A DNA stretch of 64,000 nucleotides. It comes from Clostridium sp. CMCC3677 (GTDB lineage: Bacteria > Bacillota > Clostridia > Clostridiales > Clostridiaceae). Position numbers and translations under genes: made by a program. Location of the stretch: NCBI RefSeq assembly GCF_023845585.1, contig NZ_JAMQHS010000002.1, positions 310,001 to 374,000 on the forward strand. The letters are read 5' to 3'. Shown in pieces: positions 57,139-64,000 of the stretch. The first letter of the stretch is position 1. Every line of letters begins with the position of its first letter. The notes beneath the pieces are model-generated. The model was given only the letters and a program-made list of their open reading frames with translations, was not told the DNA's origin and did no database searches.

Positions 57139-59403
57139 TTAAGCTTTTTTCAAATTAACTACTACCTTAAATAAATCTCCATCAATACTAATAGTAAACT
57201 GTCCACCTTGTAATTCAACTAAACTTTTTGCTATTGATAATCCAAGACCTGATCCTTCAGTTGTTCTTGAACTATCACCTCTTTTAAACCTCTCTAGTAT
57301 TTCTTCTTCAGTAAAATCAACTTGATATTCTGATATATTTTTAAATACTATTGATATATATTCATTTTCTTCAAATACTTCAATATATACTCTAGAGTTC
57401 TTCATAGAATACTTAAGTATATTAGATATTAAATTTTGGAATACCCTAAAAGTCTTTTTCCCATCAGCATATATAGATAATTTTTTTTCAGGTATGTTTT
57501 TTATAAATTGCAAATTAGATTTTTCTATTTCATTTTCAAATTCTCCTATAGTCTGTCTAATAAGAGCTACTAAATCTAAGTTCTCCATATCTAATTCTAA
57601 AGTTCCAGATGCTGCTTTTGAAGCTTCAAATAAATCTTCAATTAAAACCTTTAGTCTTAGTGATCTTTCTTTAAGAATTTCTAAATACCTTTTTTTATCT
57701 TCTTCTGAAACATTTTCTTTATCTAATAAATCTATATAATTAATTATAGAAGTTAGTGGAGTCTTTAAATCATGAGATACATTAGTAATCAATTCTCCCT
57801 TCATTTTTTCACTCTTAACTGCCTTATCTATAGCCTTGTCTAACCCATCTTCTATATTCATAACATTATTTGCTATATCCTTAAGGATTATTGCTCCTTT
57901 TACATCAATTTTATTATTATAATTTCCTTTTAATATATTATCTGTACCAATTTTTATTCTATTGATATTCCTTGCAACGAAAAGAAAATACATTATTATA
58001 CATATTGTAAAAATAATGCTAGGTATTAATTTCATTACCTCATATGGCTCCATGTAAGGCCACCATCCAACATACCCCATCCAATATGCTTGTATAAATA
58101 CTACAATAGCATAAGTAATAAATACTATTATTGAAATTATAAGTCTTGAAGAAGTTGATTTTATTAAAAAGCTTTCTTTCATTAACTCTTTCATTTTAAA
58201 AAGCATTTTATAAAGTAATGATTTTTTACAAATATAATTTTTTATATTTATTTCTTTATTTAATAAATATAAATTTCTTATGTCTGATACCACTAAATAT
58301 ATTGATATAAACTCTACTATAATGAGGGTATACAAATCATTCCAATATAGTATATCACTCCAACATACTACATCATATAAAAATCTTAAACATATTATAG
58401 ATAATACAAAAATTAAACATCTTATTTCAATAAATAAATTCTTGTAAAGTCTTATTATAAAATTATCCTTTAATATTAAATATAATGTTTTTTTACATTT
58501 CAATATTAAAATAATAATCATAAAAATATCTAATAAAGTTAAAATTAGAAAAGCATATCCCTTAAAATTTTCTTCATTTTTTTCATTAATGTCATTGGCT
58601 ATTTCATCACCACTTTTTAATGGGTTCGATATCCTAACAATAACTTGTTTATTATTATAAAGATTCTGTATTCCATAATAATTATGTGTTCCATTAATGG
58701 ATTCTTTTAAACTGTTTGAAACATTAATTTCTTCTGGAACTTTATAATTAATATTTAAAAACATAATATAATACTTATAATTGCTTTGAGTTTCATTTAT
58801 AATATCATTTTTTGATTTACCTTTAATATTTGTTATAGGTTCTTCTTCTTCATTCTTTTCTATATAATATTCTACATTTCTATACTCTGCAAGATATTGA
58901 TATTTGTCTTCTAAGTAATCTTGTATACTTTTTATACCCTCTTCTCTATATGCTTCATCACCTTGTTTAAGCTTTTCCTCTAATTTATTGCGTCTATCTA
59001 CCATTTCATTATAATATTCATTGTGTTCTAGAAATTTAAGCTTTTCCTCATCACTTTCAGGTAAATTATTGTTTTCTTCATTATCACTCATAAAATTTTT
59101 AATTTCATTTGTAACATCATTCAAACTACCTCTATCAACATTCTCTAAGTATTTTATTTGATTTTGTATAGCTTCTTCTTTTAGACTTCCATCTGATTCA
59201 TTAACATAATAATTCATGTCCCTTGCTGAGAAACATACATCATTCATAACATCTACTAAAAATTGTTCAACCTTCGTATTATTTTGAGCTCTAATAAATT
59301 TATTGGATGAGCTCATAAAAATAGGTAAAATCATAATACATAAGAGTAAAATCAATAAATTAGTATATCTGATTTTTTTGTTATTTTTCAATTTTGTATC
59401 CAA
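57139..59403 (-). CDS. Sensor histidine kinase with large extracellular and multi-pass membrane region
   Basis: 754 residues. One membrane segment (about 15-32) is followed by a charged extracellular domain of about 240 residues, then five more membrane segments between about 280 and 480. After a HAMP-like linker are HisKA (NVSHDLKTPLTSIINYI) and HATPase_c (NLISNILKYSM, GSGLGLSIAK). It pairs with the OmpR-family regulator whose 3' end it overlaps by 23 bases. The start is probably TTG at 59403; GGGG is very close to it, so the exact start is uncertain. The stimulus is unknown, perhaps the cell envelope. Confidence 0.9.
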   Translation of the reverse strand: MDTKLKNNKKIRYTNLLILLLCIMILPIFMSSSNKFIRAQNNTKVEQFLVDVMNDVCFSARDMNYYVNESDGSLKEEAIQNQIKYLENVDRGSLNDVTNEIKNFMSDNEENNNLPESDEEKLKFLEHNEYYNEMVDRRNKLEEKLKQGDEAYREEGIKSIQDYLEDKYQYLAEYRNVEYYIEKNEEEEPITNIKGKSKNDIINETQSNYKYYIMFLNINYKVPEEINVSNSLKESINGTHNYYGIQNLYNNKQVIVRISNPLKSGDEIANDINEKNEENFKGYAFLILTLLDIFMIIILILKCKKTLYLILKDNFIIRLYKNLFIEIRCLIFVLSIICLRFLYDVVCWSDILYWNDLYTLIIVEFISIYLVVSDIRNLYLLNKEINIKNYICKKSLLYKMLFKMKELMKESFLIKSTSSRLIISIIVFITYAIVVFIQAYWMGYVGWWPYMEPYEVMKLIPSIIFTICIIMYFLFVARNINRIKIGTDNILKGNYNNKIDVKGAIILKDIANNVMNIEDGLDKAIDKAVKSEKMKGELITNVSHDLKTPLTSIINYIDLLDKENVSEEDKKRYLEILKERSLRLKVLIEDLFEASKAASGTLELDMENLDLVALIRQTIGEFENEIEKSNLQFIKNIPEKKLSIYADGKKTFRVFQNLISNILKYSMKNSRVYIEVFEENEYISIVFKNISEYQVDFTEEEILERFKRGDSSRTTEGSGLGLSIAKSLVELQGGQFTISIDGDLFKVVVNLKKA

Positions 59404-60073
59404 TTCCCCACACCACCTTTAAATATCTTGGTTCTTTAGGATTTATTTCTATCTTTTCTCTTATCCTTCTTATATGAACGGTAACTGTATCCACATTGTT
59501 AAAGACCGGTTCATTCCAAACTCTTTCATAAATTTCTTCAATGGAAAAAACCCTATTTGGATTATCCATAAGAAGAGTCAAAATCTTAAATTCCAATGGA
59601 GTTAATCTTATATTCTCACCATCTACAAATACTTCTTTACTCTCCTTATTTAGTTCTATCCCTCCTACTGTAATCACATTGTTATTTTCTTTTAAAGGAG
59701 AAAACTTAGTATACCTTCTTATTTGAGAGTTAACTCTTGCTATAAGTTCTAGTGGATTAAATGGCTTAGTTATATAATCATCTGCCCCTAAGTTTAAACC
59801 TAATATCTTATCGGTATCTTCTGATTTAGCTGAAAGCATTATTATTGGAATCTGTTTTTCTTCTCTTATCTTAATAGTAGTTCTAGTCCCATTCATATTC
59901 GGCATCATTATATCCAATATAACAAGGTGTATATCTTGCTGATCTATAACTTCTAATGCTTGTATACCATCATAAGCTTTGAAAATTTTATACCCTTCGT
60001 TAACTAAATATACCTCTATTGCTTCAGTTATTGTCTTATCATCATCAACAACTAAAATATTGTAACTTTTCAT
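59381..60073 (-). CDS. OmpR-family response regulator
   Basis: 230 residues. The receiver domain has DD (about 10-11), phosphoacceptor Asp in LVILDIMMPNMNG (about 54), SAKSEDTDKILGLNLGADDY and KPFNPLELIARV. The winged-helix DNA-binding domain has LTPLEFKILTLLMDNPNRVF, WNEPVFNNVDTVTVHIRRIR and VVWGIGYKIEK. It is the first gene of the two-component operon. Targets are not visible. Confidence 0.95.
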   Translation of the reverse strand: MKSYNILVVDDDKTITEAIEVYLVNEGYKIFKAYDGIQALEVIDQQDIHLVILDIMMPNMNGTRTTIKIREEKQIPIIMLSAKSEDTDKILGLNLGADDYITKPFNPLELIARVNSQIRRYTKFSPLKENNNVITVGGIELNKESKEVFVDGENIRLTPLEFKILTLLMDNPNRVFSIEEIYERVWNEPVFNNVDTVTVHIRRIREKIEINPKEPRYLKVVWGIGYKIEK

Positions 60074-60233
60074 TTGATCCTCCTTAATAATTTAAAATTC
60101 ATGTTAATTTTACCATATTTTATTAGTTGATAGAAAATCTAATCCTTTTAGGCTTTTAAATATGCCTTATCTTTATAATAAAAGTAAAATATTACAAAAC
60201 CCTCATTGAAATTCTTAAGAATTTCGAAAGAAA

Positions 60234-60275
60234 AAACTGACTTAAAATTATATTTAAATAATTTTAAGTCAGTTT
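60234..60275 (-). terminator. Terminator of the ComFB-like gene
   Basis: A 16-bp stem (60234-60249 with 60260-60275) with U run on the minus strand, 30 bases after the stop codon. Confidence 0.85.
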
Positions 60276-60304
60276 ATAGGATTTTTAATTAGTTATATAT
60301 CACT

Positions 60305-60583
60305 CTAAAATGTTTCATCTGTATGTTTAGGATATTTTTTTACTGTTTCTATTGCTTTAGAAACCTCTATTACTATATCAGTCTCAAATTGCTGATACAT
60401 CCCACTTATTTTAGCCATTATTTCACCTTTATTTGTTGATACATAATATGGTTTTAAATTATTAAGGGCAAGTGCAAAAATATCTTTTTTGCATTTATCA
60501 CATTTGCACATATCATTTTCAATTAATAACTTTTCCATACACTCTTTTACCCATATTTCCATATAATTTATTGCTTTTTCCAT
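60305..60583 (-). CDS. ComFB-family protein
   Basis: 92 residues. NYMEIWVKECMEKLLIENDM, CKCDKCKKDIFALALNNLKP and YYVSTNKGEIMAKISGMYQQ match the late-competence ComFB family. The CxCxxC cluster may hold a metal. Related ComFB-domain proteins in cyanobacteria were recently described as cyclic di-GMP receptors; whether this clostridial one binds is unknown. It lies 18 bases after the cca exon on the same strand and may be cotranscribed with it. Confidence 0.88.
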   Translation of the reverse strand: MEKAINYMEIWVKECMEKLLIENDMCKCDKCKKDIFALALNNLKPYYVSTNKGEIMAKISGMYQQFETDIVIEVSKAIETVKKYPKHTDETF

Positions 60584-60601
60584 AATAACCTCACATCTTC
60601 C

Positions 60602-61761
60602 TTATAAATTTATTTTTTCTTTTACAATATCTATAAGGATTTCTTTATTATTTAAGTCTGGATTTATAATTACTAATTCTAATAATTCATTTAACATTTC
60701 ACCAATGTTCTTTCCTTTTTCAAGACCTAAACTTATCAAATCCTCACCATTTATATTTAAATTCTTTAAGTTAAAACATTCATTATTAAAAATTACGTCT
60801 TTAAGATTTTCTCTAATATATAACAACTTTGATAACCTTTCTTCCTTATATGATGGATTTTGAGATAATATTTCAGCTTCTTTTACTTTTAACAAATCTT
60901 CAAACAAATCTAAGTTAATTAAATTTAATATTTGTTTTATTTCTAATTTTGTATTTAAAGAATTATTCATATACCTTATCAAAGTTGTAACTTTATTTAC
61001 TGTATAATTATCATATTTAAATTCTTTTAAAAACTTTTTAACTTGTAAAATAGTATACTCTATATCTTCATTGTTTATTTTAATTAAATTATGAAATAAC
61101 ATAGTTAATTTTAAATATAGTTTTTTTTCTATTGCTTCAGTAGCCATAATTGTATGAGCATATAAATTATCATTATAATATATATTATCAATTTTGAAGT
61201 CATAAAACTTAATTATTTCTGGAACAATATACTCAATTAGGCCCGTTTCTCTTAAAACATCAATACCTTTTGTATTACTCAAAAGTATCTTATTAAATTC
61301 TTCTCTAATTCTTTCTTTGGATATGTTTTTTATACTATCTCTTAAGTTTTTTATTGAATTTAATGTCTCATTTGAAATACTAAAATTTAATTGTGATGAA
61401 AATCTTATAGCTCTTAACATTCTTAACGCGTCTTCAGAAAATCTTTTTTCTGAATTACCTACTGTTTTTATAACTTTTTTCTTTAAATCACCTACTCCTT
61501 CAAAATAATCTATTAATCCATCTACTTTATTATATGCCATAGCATTAATTGTGAAATCTCTTCTTGCTAAATCTTCTTTTAAATTTGATACAAAATTTAC
61601 TTTTTTAGGATGTCTACTATCTTCATATTCTCCATCCATTCTATATGTAGTAACTTCATAACCTTCTGAATTTATAAGTACAGTTACTGTGCCATGTTTA
61701 ACCCCTGTTAATATAACTTTATCAAACAATTTTATAACTTCTTCGGGTCTTGCTTTAGTTG
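60602..61761 (-). CDS. cca: CCA tRNA nucleotidyltransferase, 3' exon (gene split by group II intron)
   Basis: About 386 residues, lacking the N-terminal GGxVRD and DxD catalytic motifs that begin every cca protein. The exon starts inside the segment that usually reads D-I-x-T-x-A-x-PEEV (here STKARPEEVI), continues with TGVKHGTVTVLINSEGYEVT, RRDFTINAMAYN and EDALRMLRAIRFSSQLNFSI, and ends normally. An ATG at 61795 makes a longer frame, but those codons belong to the intron 3' end. The protein adds CCA to tRNA 3' ends with CTP and ATP. It can be made only if the intron splices, since the first exon lies outside the window. Confidence 0.85.
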
Positions 61762-61810
61762 ATAACAATAGGTAAGACTTTGAAGTAATCTCCATCTTTT
61801 CCCCTGTTTC

Positions 61811-61848
61811 ACACCGTACGTGAGTCTTTCGAACTCATACGGCGTTCC
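61811..61848 (-). ncRNA. Group II intron domain V
   Basis: On the minus strand GCCGTATGAGT pairs with ACTCACGTACGGT around a TCGAAAG loop, the compact catalytic hairpin of group II introns with GAAA tetraloop and the bulged ACG opposite. The triad at the base reads CGC, a known alternative to AGC. Confidence 0.85.
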
Positions 61849-61870
61849 AACAATTGATTATCTTTTTAAA

Positions 61871-63685
61871 TTAAATAACTGAATTTCCTACTAACTTTCT
61901 TAAAGAATTGACTCGTTTTATCCCCTTTTCATCAAGGGATAATAAACCTAGATATTTTTCAATAGTATCTTTTTTTGTGCAGTGGATTAGCTTATGTGCT
62001 TCTCCACTTATCCAAACTAAATTTTTGTATTCATCAGACCCATATAATTCTTTTGGAATTTTATGGTGACATTCCATATTACCTATTTCTAGGTCTAATC
62101 GTGTAATATAGCACTTACCCTGTTGCCCAGCAATCAATGATGTTCTATTATCATCAAACTCTGCAGTATTGTTTCCATTTGTTGTTCTTAATAGGTAGTC
62201 GATCAAATGTTTATACCCTCTAAGATTTTTATGGATTTTCTCTCTACCTTGTTTTGTATAATTACATACGTCTTGACTAAAGTTCATAGGTGGTTTAGTT
62301 TTACAACCATAGATTGGAAATAATGTTATATCATATATTGTTCTGACTTTACCATTATAATTTCCATATAACCGTTCATAGGTTTTTGTAAACTTTGGCT
62401 TATCTGATATCCAATTCTTTAATCGTATTTCCAAGGTTTTTGTTACTAAGAAATTAATTTGCTTAAAGTCCAATGATATATTTGTTGCACTATTGTAATA
62501 ATTATGACTTCCTAATATCATTGAATTCATATTTAATACCTCTTTATGATTACATTGCTTTTTGATTTTTTTAATTTGTTCCTTTAGCTTGTTAATAGTA
62601 TTCTTTTTAGCCTTATCACACATTCTACTTTGGCAAACATATTTATTTTTTTTAGGTTTAACCATAAGTTTAAATCCTAAAAACTCTGTATAATTTTTTC
62701 TTAGATTGGTTATTTTAGATTTATCGGGACTTATATCTAAATCCAGTCTTTCTTTTAACCATAATCTTGTAGCATTATATATTTCTTGTGCAGTTTTATA
62801 ATCTCTACAGAATATTTTAAAGTCATCAGCATATCTTACTAACCATATTTCTTTTAGGTTACTATTTCTCAAAGTTTTATGAGCATCACCTTTAAATTTA
62901 TATTTATACTTTGTTTCAAAGGTTTCCCATTGGGAACTAATCCACCAATCCAATTCATTTAGAACTATGTTAGATAATAATGGACTAATTATACCGCCTT
63001 GTGGTGTACCTTTACTTGGTATTCCTATGCCTTGTATTTCTGATTTTAGAATTTTTCCAATAATACTAATTAAGTTTTTATCTTGGATACCTAAATTCCA
63101 TACTTGTTTTTTAAGTTTGCTATGGTTAACATTATCAAAGAAACCTTTGATATCAATGTCCACTACATAATGTAACTTGTTGATGTTCATTAAACTCATA
63201 CTTCTAGCTATAGCATGGTCTGTCGACCTGTTTGGTCTAAAACCATAATTATGATTGTGAAATTTAGCCTCACATATTGGTTCTAATATCTGTTTAATGC
63301 ATTGTTGGATAATTCTATCTTCAATACATGGAATACCTAGAGGTCTAGTTTTACCGTTTGGCTTAGGAATCTCAACTCTTCTAACGCTTTTAGGCATATA
63401 ATTTGCAAGTTTATTTTGAATACATACTACTAATTCTTCTGTATTCATTACCTTAAAGTAACTTATATCAAGATTATCAGTTCCAACAGTTGTTGACCCC
63501 TTATTTTTCTTAATATTTCTATATGCTAGTAAGATATTATTTTTAGAACTTATATACTGCATTAATTTAGTAAATTTCTTATTGCTACTAGATTGATTGT
63601 ACAGATTGTCAAATATGCTTTGCATTGTGTAATATTCATTATTTCTTAGCATCTGTCTTTTCTCTAGTTTTAAGCTTTCCCCCAA
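61871..63685 (-). CDS. ltrA: Group II intron reverse transcriptase/maturase with HNH endonuclease
   Basis: 604 residues. The RT domain runs from about 70 to 370: IPKPNGKTRPLGIPCIEDRI, HNYGFRPNRSTDHAI, DIDIKGFFDNVNHSKL, GTPQGGIISPLLSNIVLNEL and the catalytic VRYADDFKIF. Maturase (X) domain about 370-520, and a C-terminal HNH endonuclease (CYITRLDLEIGNMECHHKIP, then LVWISGEAHKLIH). All domains look intact, so it can support both splicing and retrohoming. The start is TTG with AAGGAGG at 11 bases. Confidence 0.95.
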   Translation of the reverse strand: MGESLKLEKRQMLRNNEYYTMQSIFDNLYNQSSSNKKFTKLMQYISSKNNILLAYRNIKKNKGSTTVGTDNLDISYFKVMNTEELVVCIQNKLANYMPKSVRRVEIPKPNGKTRPLGIPCIEDRIIQQCIKQILEPICEAKFHNHNYGFRPNRSTDHAIARSMSLMNINKLHYVVDIDIKGFFDNVNHSKLKKQVWNLGIQDKNLISIIGKILKSEIQGIGIPSKGTPQGGIISPLLSNIVLNELDWWISSQWETFETKYKYKFKGDAHKTLRNSNLKEIWLVRYADDFKIFCRDYKTAQEIYNATRLWLKERLDLDISPDKSKITNLRKNYTEFLGFKLMVKPKKNKYVCQSRMCDKAKKNTINKLKEQIKKIKKQCNHKEVLNMNSMILGSHNYYNSATNISLDFKQINFLVTKTLEIRLKNWISDKPKFTKTYERLYGNYNGKVRTIYDITLFPIYGCKTKPPMNFSQDVCNYTKQGREKIHKNLRGYKHLIDYLLRTTNGNNTAEFDDNRTSLIAGQQGKCYITRLDLEIGNMECHHKIPKELYGSDEYKNLVWISGEAHKLIHCTKKDTIEKYLGLLSLDEKGIKRVNSLRKLVGNSVI

Positions 63686-64000
63686 GTCTATTACTTCCTC
63701 CTTTGTATAACTACAAATTGAGTTTCATATCTCTTAGTCTTACTCGAACCTTGGATTCATTCATTTATTTAATTGTCAAATATCAATTGTCTAGTGGCTA
63801 TAGCTAAATTATCATTACAATAATTATCTTAGCTTTGTGCCACCACTCTCACTTAGATTAAGATAAGTTATAGAAATAATCTTTTCCTTATCAATACTTC
63901 ATAGATAGCAAAATCTCCATATTCTAAGCTTTCCTTGTTCCGTTATCACTATCTTTACATATATCCGTAGGTCGTTAGTCTGAGCCTGTAAGCTTGATAA

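Larger units (their letters stand above)
61762..64000 (-). mobile_element. Group II intron (3' part, 5' end outside window) inserted in cca
   Basis: Domain V lies at about 61811-61848, followed by a domain VI-like stretch ending in TTGTTAT, just before the resumed cca reading frame at 61761; an AT end fits the AY rule. The intron-encoded protein occupies 61871-63685 in domain IV. Upstream of it (63686-64000) is structured sequence of domain I-III type without an open frame. Intron, maturase and cca are on the same strand, so splicing can restore cca. Confidence 0.9.

Noticed and set aside
61762-61795. ATG at 61795 as start of cca
   Set aside because: These codons belong to the group II intron 3' end; the encoded residues before STKARPEEV do not match cca proteins and the catalytic N-terminus would be missing.
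1-64000. CRISPR arrays, tRNA or rRNA genes, prophage or cyclic di-GMP riboswitches
   Set aside because: Looked for on both strands; no regularly spaced repeats, no cloverleaf signatures, no phage structural genes and no GEMM-type GCAAACC/GGGACGCAAAGCC cores were recognised.

Overview
The window is very AT-rich and has low-GC Gram-positive features: strong GGAGG-type ribosome sites, frequent TTG/GTG starts, T-box and purine riboswitches, a small alarmone synthetase, a ferredoxin-type [FeFe] hydrogenase, pyruvate carboxylase and B12-free glycyl-radical chemistry. Together these point to an anaerobic, motile, fermentative Clostridium (sensu stricto type). The species cannot be named from the sequence. 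Most genes lie on the minus strand. No rRNA, tRNA, CRISPR array or prophage was seen.

Layout. (1) 1-10.3 kb is a sensory island. It holds the 5' part of an HpdB-type glycyl-radical arylacetate decarboxylase, then a PocR-LuxR regulator / Cache histidine kinase / REC-HD-GYP operon, two chemoreceptors and an orphan solute-binding lipoprotein. (2) 10.3-12 kb is a UPF0210 / ACT-domain (UPF0237) pair. (3) 12.1-19.3 kb is a five-gene exopolysaccharide operon: polytopic membrane protein, degenerate GGDEF protein keeping an RxxD I-site, DUF2334, cellulose-synthase-like GT2 and a BcsB-like protein. (4) 19.5-25 kb has small unknown genes, queT, galE, relQ and a monomeric [FeFe] hydrogenase. (5) 25-31 kb has an SLH/YcdB surface protein, ogt, a purine nucleoside phosphorylase and tyrS behind a T-box; upstream of the T-box is an adenine-class riboswitch with no gene of its own. 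(6) 31-44 kb has an MTA/SAH deaminase, pyc, a tiny secreted-peptide gene with a probable AUU start, two MATE pumps, an MFS transporter and the guanine-riboswitch-controlled pbuX-xpt operon. (7) 44-54 kb has a dinG helicase-exonuclease, paired tiny genes with look-alike leaders, topB, ywbE, a YdjM-like protein and a radical SAM protein. (8) 54-64 kb has a third chemoreceptor, an alpha/beta hydrolase, a two-component system, a ComFB-like protein, and the 3' exon of cca, interrupted by a group II intron that runs off the window.

Themes. Cyclic-di-GMP recurs: an HD-GYP response regulator, a GGDEF-derived probable receptor wired to polysaccharide synthesis, and a ComFB-family protein. Purine economy recurs too: guanine riboswitch-pbuX-xpt, PNP, MTA/SAH deaminase and the gene-less adenine riboswitch. 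A family of fold-back repeats sits directly after stop codons at four places (about 24.96, 27.3, 37.0 and 48.7 kb). The strongest leads are the intron-split cca gene, the gene-less adenine riboswitch, the I-site GGDEF-like protein in the EPS operon, and the fold-back repeat family.
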